NCBI GenBank assembly: GCA_938004815.1
Contig: CALKVR010000826.1
Location: 1-6,584, forward strand
DNA from: an uncultured Polyangiaceae bacterium
GTDB lineage: Bacteria > Myxococcota_A > Polyangia > Polyangiales > Polyangiaceae
Direction: 5' to 3'
Length of the DNA stretch: 6,584 bases
The position numbers and the translations under genes were made by a program. Under the pieces are notes generated by a model. It ran no database searches. It had not been told where the DNA came from and worked only from the letters and a program-made list of their open reading frames with translations. Positions 1 through 6,582 of this stretch are shown here, piece by piece (the first letter of the stretch is position 1; the number at the start of each line of letters is the position of its first letter).

Positions 1-1918
1 GAAAGAGGCAGCGGACCAGCCGAGCGCGCTCGAGGCTCGTGCCGACGAGCGAGCACGTGTCGACGCTCGCCTGCTCGAAGGCGACCTCGGCGAGGTTCGC
101 GCCGTCGAGCTTGCTGTCGCTGACCGAGACCATGAGCGCGCTCGCACCCGACAGATCGGCGTCTGAAAAGTCCGCGTTGCGGACGACGAGCATGTCGAGC
201 TTGGCCTTCGCGAAGCGGGCACCAGCGGCGCGCGCACCGGTGAGGTCGGCGCCGGTCAGATCGACGCCCTCGAGATCGGCGCCGTCGAGTGTCGTGTCGT
301 GCAACACCGCGTAGGCGAGCTTTGCTCCCGCGAGCTTGGTCCCCGTGAGCATCGCCTTGCTGAGGATGGCACCGGTGAGGTCGGCGCCGGTGAGATCGAG
401 GCCCGATAGATCCTGCTCGGAGAGATCGCGGCCGGAGAGGTTCGCGCCGGGGCCGAGAGGGTCGGTGCCCGGCTCCGTCATCGCGCCTTCAGCCTCCTTC
501 GCGAGCGCCTCGAAATGAGCCAGGGCCGCCGCCTGCTCACCGGTCGCGTTCGGGCTCGCCGCCGCCCGCGTCGCCGCGAGCACCGATGCCACGGGCGAGA
601 TGAGGCCCGCCTTCGGATCGCCGTCGCGGCGGGGCGCGCCACCGCTCGGCGCGACCGCCTTCGGGGGTGGCCCCGCGAGCTTCTCCTGGACCGCGGGGTT
701 CGACATCGCCTGCGACACCGCCTGTTCGATCGCAGGCATGAGCGAGTCGGCGGCGGGCCCCATGAGCTTCGCGAGGAGCGCGGTGAGCGTCTCGGGCTTC
801 GTCGGGTCGACGGACGGCGCTGCGCCGGGGCCGGCCTTGGCCATCTCGGCGGCCGCCTTCAGCGCGGGGTCGTCGTCGTCGGGTCGCTCGAGACCGATCG
901 GATCCTTCGCGAACGCGTCGAGCTCGGCCGTGTACGTATCCTGGGCCAGCGGCTCCGAGTCGAGCTGCTCGGCCGCGACGAGCGCGAAGGCGAGGTCCGA
1001 GAAGTCGTCCTCGGCGACCGGGCAGAGGCCGCGCCACGTGAGGTACACGAGCTCGGCATCGGCGTCGCAATGGACGGTATCGAGCACCATCGGGACGGCG
1101 CGGGTCTCACCGCTCACCATCCGAACGAAGACGCGCATGCGGATGCTCGGGAGCCGCGTCTCGAGCACACGCTTCGACGCCACGAGGTGCTCGAGCACGA
1201 GCGGCTCGTCGCCACGCAGGAAGCCCTCGAGCTGCTGATCGGGCGCCCCCGCGTGAAAGTACCCCGCGTCGAAGTCCTCGGCGAAGTAGGGCGCGCGCTT
1301 GGTCGCGTAGTCGCCGTCGTACCTCTTGCCGATCTTGTCGGCGCGCAGGCTCCAGGCCGCGTTCATCGGCGCGTAGCTGGCGGGCAGGTCCTCGCGACCG
1401 CTGGGGTAGACGACGGTCGGGCTCGGCGTTCCGATCGGGTTGGCGGCGAAGCTCGACCCACCGAAGGTTTGCGACCATCCGAGGGGGAGCTTCTGGCCGA
1501 GAGCGTCGGGGTCGCGGCGTACGACGAGGGTCTTTTTCCAGTCGCCGAGCGAGAGCCGCACCGCGAGCTCGCGGCCGCTGCGCCCGTGGGCGTGCGCGTG
1601 GCCGCGGAGCGTCACCTCGGCGTTCTTCTTCCAGTCGGCGAAATCGCTGGGGTAGAGCACCTCGCCCGCGCGCGCCTCGTCGTCGTCCGCAAAGGTGTCG
1701 GCGGTGAGCGCGCCCTGCGCGAAGCGGTCGAGCGCCTCCGAGACGTCGGCGAGCTTGGCGAACGCGGGGAGATCGCGCGCGGTACGGAGCGGGCTCATCG
1801 CTTCGCCGTCGCGCATCACGAAGGTGCCGCGAACGATGAAGGTCAGGTCACGCTGCGGCGGACGGCGCGAGGTGATCTTGAAGCCGAACGGGAACGGGGT
1901 CTTGTTCTTCGTTCGCAT
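1..1918 (-). CDS. DUF2169 domain protein with C-terminal pentapeptide repeats, partial at the window edge (putative type VI secretion adaptor)
   Basis: The first 639 residues are visible; the frame is still open at base 1, so the C-terminus is missing. Residues 1 to about 300 match the DUF2169 family: a conserved patch with W148, F152-G153-G154, N160-P161 and G163, then Y200-D201, a P210...D215-F216-D217 stretch, P226-D227-Q228 and G232-x-L-R-G236-x-E238-P239. Residues about 335-490 form an Ala/Pro-rich, low-complexity linker with an Asp run near 350. From about 490 onward come A(D/N)LxG-type pentapeptides, expected to fold as a right-handed quadrilateral beta-helix. DUF2169 proteins are known as cytoplasmic adaptors that bind type VI effectors and deliver them to VgrG; a role here is inferred from family only. 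ATG at 1918 lies three bases after the stop of the upstream gene and lacks a clear Shine-Dalgarno, suggesting translational coupling. No signal peptide is seen. The cargo is not identifiable in the window. Confidence 0.87.
   Translation of the reverse strand, partial: MRTKNKTPFPFGFKITSRRPPQRDLTFIVRGTFVMRDGEAMSPLRTARDLPAFAKLADVSEALDRFAQGALTADTFADDDEARAGEVLYPSDFADWKKNAEVTLRGHAHAHGRSGRELAVRLSLGDWKKTLVVRRDPDALGQKLPLGWSQTFGGSSFAANPIGTPSPTVVYPSGREDLPASYAPMNAAWSLRADKIGKRYDGDYATKRAPYFAEDFDAGYFHAGAPDQQLEGFLRGDEPLVLEHLVASKRVLETRLPSIRMRVFVRMVSGETRAVPMVLDTVHCDADAELVYLTWRGLCPVAEDDFSDLAFALVAAEQLDSEPLAQDTYTAELDAFAKDPIGLERPDDDDPALKAAAEMAKAGPGAAPSVDPTKPETLTALLAKLMGPAADSLMPAIEQAVSQAMSNPAVQEKLAGPPPKAVAPSGGAPRRDGDPKAGLISPVASVLAATRAAASPNATGEQAAALAHFEALAKEAEGAMTEPGTDPLGPGANLSGRDLSEQDLSGLDLTGADLTGAILSKAMLTGTKLAGAKLAYAVLHDTTLDGADLEGVDLTGADLTGARAAGARFAKAKLDMLVVRNADFSDADLSGASALMVSVSDSKLDGANLAEVAFEQASVDTCSLVGTSLERARLVRCLF
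2..448 (-). repeat. Pentapeptide-repeat coding tract (about 30 repeats, continuing off the window)
   Basis: Read on the minus strand, residues about 490-639 of the DUF2169 protein follow a five-residue period with Leu (or Phe) at the centre and Ala/Gly/Asp/Asn/Thr around it, for example DLTGADLTGA occurring twice. The regularity weakens towards the left edge, where Cys, Val and Arg appear in the repeats. The period shows at DNA level as recurring gag/gtc/ggc triplets every 15 bases. Such tracts fold as a beta-helix and usually serve as binding surfaces; the partner here is unknown. Confidence 0.85.
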
Positions 1919-1924
1919 AGGTCA
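1916..1924 (-). promoter_or_regulatory. Coupled stop/start junction of the two-gene operon
   Basis: Read on the minus strand the junction is TGA-CCT-ATG, so only three bases separate the stop of the 427-residue protein from the start of the DUF2169 gene. There is no purine-rich ribosome binding site in the preceding 25 bases. Reinitiation by the terminating ribosome is therefore the likely mode of translation, which would tie the amounts of the two proteins together (inference). Confidence 0.6.
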
Positions 1925-3205
1925 GCCGTAGAAGCCGAGGAGGACGTTGTGCTTCGTGATGCTGGCCTTCACGGTGTCGACGACGCTGTCGCGCTCGGTG
2001 ATGGTGCCCGTGCTCGTTCGGACGCCGTAGTTCACCTCCTTGTGGTTGCCGATCGCGACCTCCAGCTTGCGCGCCCAGGTGAACTCGACCACGCCGCCCA
2101 TGAAGACCTGGAGCGCGGCGCCCATGAACGCCTCGATCCCGGCGCCGGCCGTGACCTCGAGACCGCCCGCGACGCGGAGCGACGCGTGGGTGCCGATGAA
2201 CAGCTCGTTGAAGGCGCCGAACCAGTGCTCGGTGGCGACCTTGGTGTTCTTGCCGAAGTAGTCGGCGTTTCGCTCCTCGTCGATCTGGTCGGCGGTGATC
2301 TTCGTGTCGATCTTCTCTGCGTAGGTGCGCTCGACGATCCGACCGACCTTCTTGGCCGACGATCCGTTGTGGTACTCCATGCTGCGAGCCCACTTCTTCT
2401 CGCGGATCACGGGGTTGAGGACCGTCGCTTGATCGGGCTTGCTCCATCCGTCGGTAGCGGCCTCTATCGGAATGGTCGTCCCCGCGATGCGTTCGGCCTC
2501 GGTGTACTCGCAGGGGGTGTCGTTGCCGAGGTCTGCGGGCAGCTCGGGCTGATGGCCGCTCTCGGAGCCGACGATCGTCTCCTGGAGAGAGCCGAGGAAC
2601 TCCTCCTTCACGATGCCGTGGTACCGTGTGACGACGTCACCCTTGGCCGACTCCTCGTGGACGCGCCACGTGCCCGTGAACTCGTCCTTGATCCAGCGGA
2701 TGTCGGTGACGGCGCCCGGCGCGATGTCGCCGTCGGTGATGAGCCCGCCCGACGCGTCGTAGGCGGCACCTTGGTCGGCGGCGTCCTGCCGGCCGAGCAC
2801 GAGCATCTTGTAGTTGCCGCGGATGACCTCGACCTTGTCGCCGCGCGTGGTCGAGATGCGGTTACCGTCCGAGTGATCGCGCCAGCCGCCTAGCGTGTGC
2901 AGCTTCGACGAGAGGTCGGCGCGCGCCTGGGGGGTGACGCCGTCGTACTTGCCCTGGTCCGGGTAGTCGGTGCGCTCGCGATCGTCGTCGGCAAAGCCGG
3001 TGACCATTTCGGCGAGGCGCTTGTCGTCACCGCAGGCGCCCATCTCGTCGCGGACCGCGCCGAGGCGCAGGTACGAGGTCATCAGCCGGTTCGTCGCCGG
3101 GTTCCGGGCGAAGTCCTTCACCTTGATGACGAGGTGCCGCTGGCCCGACGTTTCATTCTCCGCGATGGTCGCCTTGCCGTTCGTGAGCTCGTTCGCCTGG
3201 GTCAT
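1922..3205 (-). CDS. Uncharacterised 427-residue protein, possible type VI/contractile-system component
   Basis: I do not recognise a named family. The ATG at 3205 is chosen over an in-frame start at 3253 because GGAGG lies seven bases before it. There is no signal peptide or membrane segment, so the product should be cytoplasmic. Visible parts: a charged N-terminal region (1-115) with C58; a central GDKVEVIRGNYKMLVLGRQ patch (122-140) resembling the short Gly-turn beta-strands of VgrG/gp5 needle segments; a charged middle containing C232; and a C-terminal third (about 295-395) of alternating hydrophobic strands and Gly turns, including an Ala/Gly/Met-rich, non-polar stretch at 345-370. It ends in Gly-Phe-Tyr-Gly. 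The gene is the first of an operon with a DUF2169 adaptor-type gene three bases downstream. A structural or effector-carrying role in type VI secretion is inferred from that context and the beta-rich look only. It could instead be an effector or a DUF2169 cargo. Confidence 0.88.
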   Translation of the reverse strand: MTQANELTNGKATIAENETSGQRHLVIKVKDFARNPATNRLMTSYLRLGAVRDEMGACGDDKRLAEMVTGFADDDRERTDYPDQGKYDGVTPQARADLSSKLHTLGGWRDHSDGNRISTTRGDKVEVIRGNYKMLVLGRQDAADQGAAYDASGGLITDGDIAPGAVTDIRWIKDEFTGTWRVHEESAKGDVVTRYHGIVKEEFLGSLQETIVGSESGHQPELPADLGNDTPCEYTEAERIAGTTIPIEAATDGWSKPDQATVLNPVIREKKWARSMEYHNGSSAKKVGRIVERTYAEKIDTKITADQIDEERNADYFGKNTKVATEHWFGAFNELFIGTHASLRVAGGLEVTAGAGIEAFMGAALQVFMGGVVEFTWARKLEVAIGNHKEVNYGVRTSTGTITERDSVVDTVKASITKHNVLLGFYG

Positions 3206-3287
3206 GCGTGCGCCTCCAAACGAGTCCACGCAAACCAGGGCCAGACCCCGCAACGACGCCGTCGATTTTTCTCAGGCGCCCGGGTGC
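3206..3287 (-). promoter_or_regulatory. 82-base gap between the synthase-like gene and the type-VI-like operon
   Basis: Both flanking genes read leftward. The gap has the GGAGG site at its left end and an A5 run (minus strand) at about 3266-3270. I see no convincing terminator hairpin after the synthase stop and no good -35/-10 pair. Either a weak or unusual promoter lies here, or transcription continues from the synthase gene into the operon; the sequence does not decide between them. Confidence 0.4.
3213..3217 (-). promoter_or_regulatory. Ribosome binding site (GGAGG) of the 427-residue protein gene
   Basis: Read on the minus strand, GGAGG ends seven bases before the ATG at 3205-3203. This is an ideal Shine-Dalgarno. 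It decides the start, because the in-frame start at 3253 has no such site and would add 16 residues that overlap this element. Confidence 0.85.
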
Positions 3288-5663
3288 TCAGTCCCCGACG
3301 AGCGCGTTCACGGCGCCCGAATCCCTGTACTTTCGCACCCTTGCAACCATCTCCTCGCGCGAGCTCCAGGGCAAGACGTTGCCTCGCGGCGTCGCGTACT
3401 CGAGGTAGAGGTTGTCGTCGGTGGACACCAGCTCGTCGACCGGGACCCCGAGCTCGCCCGCGACGTCGGCGATGAACGCATCGAGCCCGGCCCCGGTCGC
3501 GAGGACGTCGCCGGCGAGAGACTTCAGCGGACGCGACGGGCGGATCGCGCCCAGGCGGGCTTCGAGATCGTCGAGCTCGGCGGCCGACGCAGAGAGGGGC
3601 TCCATCGAGGCCACGAGGATCCCCTGCCCGCCCCCGTAGAACAGCGCCACGTGGGGGATCTCGAGCTTCAGCGTATGGATGACGGTCGCGAGGTCACGCG
3701 GGTAGAGGTGGTGCATCTGGATCCATTGCTGGAGGATGCCGCCAGGCGAGAGGCGCTCGCGAACCAGGGCGTAGAACTCGCGGCTGTACAGGCTGCCGGC
3801 CCCCGCGAACCACACGCTCGTGAGCTCGATGCCGATGAGGTCGTACTCTCGATCGGTTACCAAGAGGTGGTTGCGGCCATCCTCCATGAAAAGCGTGACG
3901 CGTTCGTCATGCAACGCGCCCGCACCGATCGGCTCGAAGTACGTGGTGGCGGCCTTGACGATCGCGGGTGAGATCTCGGCGACCTCGACGTGCTCGAATG
4001 GATAGGCCGCGATCGTCCCGAGCGTGCTGCCGGTCCCGAGGCCGATCACGAGCGCGCGCTCGAAGCGCGGGACGAACATGGCGGGATAGTGCGCAAAGAA
4101 ACGCTGCGCGTGGACCTCGCCTCCGTCGTTACCCTGAAACTTTCCGTTCGTCAGGAGCGTGTGCACGCCGTCCTTCTCGGTGACGGTCGTGACGCCGCCC
4201 TGGGTGTCCTCGGAGACGTAGATGATCTTCTCTTCGCCGCGGCCCCAGTCGAAGTACACGTGGTACCCGCCGGTGAGCGCCGATAGATCCCACGGCCGGG
4301 CGGTGACGCCGAAGATCGCGCTCGCGATGGCGAGACCGGCCGCGAGCACACGCGCGACGCGGCCGCGCAGGTCGCGTGGCGACTCGTAGGCGGCGACGAT
4401 CAGCGCGACCGCCGCGAACGCGCCCGCGATGACGACGATGGAGCGCTGCGACCCGAAGGCGGGGAGGATCGCGTAGCCCGCGACGAGCGCACCCGTCACC
4501 GAGCCGAGCGTGTTCACCGACGTCACCCGACCGACGAGCCGGCCCACCCCCGAACGGCGCGCCAGGATCTGAAGCAGGAGGGGGAACGTCAGCCCCATGA
4601 GGGTCGTCGGAACGACGAGCGCCGTGAAAGCCGCGACGCCGCGGACGATCTCGCGCTCCTCGAACGTCGCCTTGGCGCCCGCGGCTCCGCGAAAGAGATC
4701 GGGGAGGCGCTGCCAGACGTCGAGCGTCGCCGTGAGCGCGAGCGCGGCCGCGCCGAGCGCGACCGCGAGCGACGCGCGCCCCAAGAGGCGATGGACGACC
4801 GGCGCGAGCCCGGCGCCGATGAAGAGGCAGATCAGGAAGATCGAAAGGATGACCCCGAACGCATAGGCGCTCGTCCCCACCACCAGGACGAGCAGGTGCA
4901 CGAAGAGGACCTCGCACGAGAACACCAGCGCCCCTGACGTGAACGCGACGAGATCGAGCACCCACGGCGGAGAGGCGACGCGCTCTTCTTCGACCGCGCC
5001 GGTCGCCACCGGTGCCTGAGCGTCCGTCGGTCTCTCGCGGCCGAGGGCGATCGCGACCACGCCGACCAGCCCGCTCGCCGCGGCCGCCGCGAGGGTGGAA
5101 GCGCGCAGGCCGAGCGCCGGCAAGATGACGTACGCGCACGAGATCGACCCGATCGCGCCGCCGAGGGTGTTCGAGGCGTAGAGCACGCCGAGGACACGCT
5201 CGCGTGATCGCGGGTCCGGGCGGTCCTCGGTCAGCCGCGCGAGGAGCGGGAGGGTCGCGCCCATCGCCATCGTGGGCAGGACGACGACGAGCACGGCGCA
5301 GAGCCACCGCACCACCGAGATGAACGCCTCGCTCTCCGGCGCGGCGCGCACGAGCGCGACGTACATGTCGCCGACGGCGCCAAAGGCGAGCGGCGTGACG
5401 GCGACGGCGGCCGCGACCGCGATCTCGAGCACCCCGTACACGAAGAGCGGCCGCTCGACGCGAGCAGCGAAGCGACCGCCGAGCTGCGCGCCGAGGGCCA
5501 TGCCGCCCATGAACGCGGCGAGCACGGCGCTCACCGCGTGTGCGGTCGAGCCTACGACGTACGACAGGTACTTCGAGAAGCAGACCTGATCGACGAGGCC
5601 AGCCGCGCCCGAGACGACGAACATCGCGGCCACCGCGGCCACGGGGACCTCTCGCTTCGACAC
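3288..5663 (-). CDS. Membrane protein fused to a spermidine-synthase-like (aminopropyltransferase) domain
   Basis: About 791 residues. Residues 8-455 hold roughly 12-14 hydrophobic segments in two homologous halves (about 10-210 and 235-430). The cytoplasmic domain (about 470-765) has spermidine-synthase landmarks: N506-G507-K508-x-Q510; G515-E516 with Q520 and H525-x-P527; the nucleotide-binding GLGTG loop 541-545; acidic E563 in an EISP motif; D595-G596; Y607-D608 leading to E613 where classical enzymes have the catalytic Asp; and a T748-D749-D750-N closing motif. The type is commonly annotated as fused MFS/spermidine synthase; its physiological reaction is poorly established, so polyamine synthesis, modification or export are all possible. 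The start is uncertain: GTG 5663 is used. GTG 5642 has a better-spaced GAGAGG (5648-5653) and ATG 5741 would add 26 residues rich in rare codons. No polyamine-pathway partner such as speD is in the window. It diverges from the phosphatase gene. Confidence 0.92.
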   Translation of the reverse strand: MSKREVPVAAVAAMFVVSGAAGLVDQVCFSKYLSYVVGSTAHAVSAVLAAFMGGMALGAQLGGRFAARVERPLFVYGVLEIAVAAAVAVTPLAFGAVGDMYVALVRAAPESEAFISVVRWLCAVLVVVLPTMAMGATLPLLARLTEDRPDPRSRERVLGVLYASNTLGGAIGSISCAYVILPALGLRASTLAAAAASGLVGVVAIALGRERPTDAQAPVATGAVEEERVASPPWVLDLVAFTSGALVFSCEVLFVHLLVLVVGTSAYAFGVILSIFLICLFIGAGLAPVVHRLLGRASLAVALGAAALALTATLDVWQRLPDLFRGAAGAKATFEEREIVRGVAAFTALVVPTTLMGLTFPLLLQILARRSGVGRLVGRVTSVNTLGSVTGALVAGYAILPAFGSQRSIVVIAGAFAAVALIVAAYESPRDLRGRVARVLAAGLAIASAIFGVTARPWDLSALTGGYHVYFDWGRGEEKIIYVSEDTQGGVTTVTEKDGVHTLLTNGKFQGNDGGEVHAQRFFAHYPAMFVPRFERALVIGLGTGSTLGTIAAYPFEHVEVAEISPAIVKAATTYFEPIGAGALHDERVTLFMEDGRNHLLVTDREYDLIGIELTSVWFAGAGSLYSREFYALVRERLSPGGILQQWIQMHHLYPRDLATVIHTLKLEIPHVALFYGGGQGILVASMEPLSASAAELDDLEARLGAIRPSRPLKSLAGDVLATGAGLDAFIADVAGELGVPVDELVSTDDNLYLEYATPRGNVLPWSSREEMVARVRKYRDSGAVNALVGD
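5648..5653 (-). promoter_or_regulatory. Possible ribosome binding site (GAGAGG) for an alternative start at GTG 5642
   Basis: Read on the minus strand, GAGAGG stands five bases before GTG at 5642-5640. It is a stronger site than anything in front of ATG 5741 and comparable to or better than the GAGG-type site about 11 bases before GTG 5663. If it is used, the protein starts seven residues later, right at the first hydrophobic segment. Confidence 0.4.
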
Positions 5664-5760
5664 GTGGCTTGATACCTCGCCTCGCGCCCCCCTCGCAACG
5701 CGACGCGTTCCCGACGCGTGAAATAGGCGTCGTTCGGCCATCGGATGGTAGGCTCGCGGC
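5664..5760. promoter_or_regulatory. Divergent promoter region between the synthase-like and phosphatase genes
   Basis: This gap of about 97 bases must contain the start signals for both outward-facing genes. Its only AT-richer patch is around 5720-5726 (GAAATAG on the plus strand, CTATTTC on the minus), the likeliest place for a -10 element in either direction. No consensus -35 stands out. On the plus side GGTAGG (5747-5752) lies eight bases before GTG 5761 and can serve as the phosphatase ribosome binding site. Confidence 0.45.
5701..5732. repeat. Repeated CGACGCGT boxes with an inverted GCGTCG half-site
   Basis: CGACGCGT occurs at 5701-5708 and again at 5712-5719, a spacing of 11 bases, close to one helical turn. 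Each box contains the palindrome ACGCGT. GCGTCG at 5727-5732 is the inverse of the CGACGC at 5712-5717. The cluster overlaps the presumed promoter zone and could be an operator. CG-rich words like these are common at this base composition, so chance is a real alternative. Confidence 0.3.
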
Positions 5761-6582
5761 GTGCGCCGCCGTGGTCTCGCGTTCGCTCTCGCGGTAGCCG
5801 CGGCCCTAGGGGCGATCCCGGCCCCCGCGCGCGCCGACGGGGTGCGACCCGATTGGGCGTTCGGGCACCCCGCCGGTGACGCGGTCATCTTCGCGACTGC
5901 CGCCGGCTCCAACTTCTTCGCGTTGCTCCCTCAAGGGCGGAGCGGCTGGGCGCCGAGCCACACCCTCCCCGACGACACCACCGTCGCGAAGTGGAGCGAT
6001 CTCACGGGCGCGGTCGGCGGCCTGACGATCCAGCTCGGGCTCGGCTACGTGCTGGAGTCGGCGTACCTCGACGCGGTCGGCGCCGAGGATCCGGGCGTCG
6101 AGGCGCTCTTCGGTACGATGGTGGAGACGCAGGCGGTCGGCCTCTCGAGCGGCGTCACGTTCCTCATGAAGCGGCTCACCGGTCGGTGCCGCCCGCGCGC
6201 CTACGCGAGCGGCGTCTGCGATGGCGAGTTCGACTCGTTCCCGTCTGGTCACACCTCGGCGATCTCGCCGTTCGCGGGGGCGCGCCTGGTGCGGCTCATC
6301 GAGACGCCTGGTGAGGGCATCGCGTACCGCGCGATCAACTACGGCGTCGCCGAGCTCGGCACCATCGTCACCGCTATCCTTCGCAACTACGCCGGCGCCC
6401 ACTCCTGGGAAGACGTGCTCGTCGGCGGTCTCGTGGGCCACAGCGCGGGCGTGCTCGTCGGGCTCGCGCATCGGCCGGTCGACGTCGAGCGCGGCCCCGG
6501 CAAGGCCAGGGGTGCGATCGCGGGTACGACCCCGATCAGCCTGCCCGCGCCCACGACGTTCGAGATCTCGTTCGCGTTCTGA
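5761..6582 (+). CDS. Exported PAP2-superfamily phosphatase (acid phosphatase/lipid phosphatase type)
   Basis: A complete 273-residue protein. Start GTG 5761 is preceded by GGTAGG eight bases upstream and gives a classical signal peptide: basic RRR at 2-4, a hydrophobic core at 6-19, and an AxA site with cleavage expected after A25. All three PAP2 signature motifs are present: K137-x6-R144-P145, P161-S162-G163-H164, and R208-x5-H214-x3-D218. H214 is expected to form the phosphohistidine intermediate and H164 to act as general acid. The residue before R208 is Leu where the family usually has Ser. C143 and C153 flank the loop between motifs and could form a disulfide in the periplasm. The likely role is dephosphorylating a lipid phosphate, undecaprenyl pyrophosphate or a soluble phosphoester; the sequence does not settle the substrate. 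The C-terminus is a short strand ending in Phe, an odd feature recalling outer-membrane proteins. No co-transcribed gene is visible. Confidence 0.93.
   Translation: MRRRGLAFALAVAAALGAIPAPARADGVRPDWAFGHPAGDAVIFATAAGSNFFALLPQGRSGWAPSHTLPDDTTVAKWSDLTGAVGGLTIQLGLGYVLESAYLDAVGAEDPGVEALFGTMVETQAVGLSSGVTFLMKRLTGRCRPRAYASGVCDGEFDSFPSGHTSAISPFAGARLVRLIETPGEGIAYRAINYGVAELGTIVTAILRNYAGAHSWEDVLVGGLVGHSAGVLVGLAHRPVDVERGPGKARGAIAGTTPISLPAPTTFEISFAF

Noticed and set aside
515..2893. A 792-codon open frame on the plus strand across both left-hand genes
   Set aside because: It lies codon-for-codon antisense to the DUF2169 gene and the 427-residue gene. It stays open only because TTA, CTA and TCA codons are absent from those genes over this span, as expected at very high GC. 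Its product is an Arg/Glu/Val/Gly-rich sequence without domain-like features, and it runs straight across the boundary between the two real genes.
3220..3245. A sigma-54-like promoter (minus strand TGGC...TTGC) before the type-VI-like operon
   Set aside because: The spacing between the two elements is one base shorter than the strict sigma-54 spacing, and the predicted transcript would begin almost at the ribosome binding site.
3254..3270. A rho-independent terminator (CGAC-GCC-GTCG followed by TTTTT, plus orientation)
   Set aside because: The stem has only four pairs, and no plus-strand gene lies upstream for it to terminate; both neighbours read on the minus strand.
2970..3971. A 333-codon plus-strand open frame spanning the gap between the synthase and the 427-residue gene
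   Set aside because: It is antisense to the ends of two well-supported genes, crosses their boundary, and its product is Arg/Glu/Val-rich with no recognisable motif.
5742..5912. An upstream extension of the fused synthase to a start at 5912
   Set aside because: It would overlap the signal-peptide region of the divergent phosphatase gene by about 150 bases and adds only a low-complexity Ala/Arg/Pro stretch.
5806..6471. A 221-codon open frame on the minus strand opposite the phosphatase gene
   Set aside because: It is antisense to a gene with all PAP2 motifs and a signal peptide, and its product is Arg/Glu/Ala-rich low-complexity sequence.
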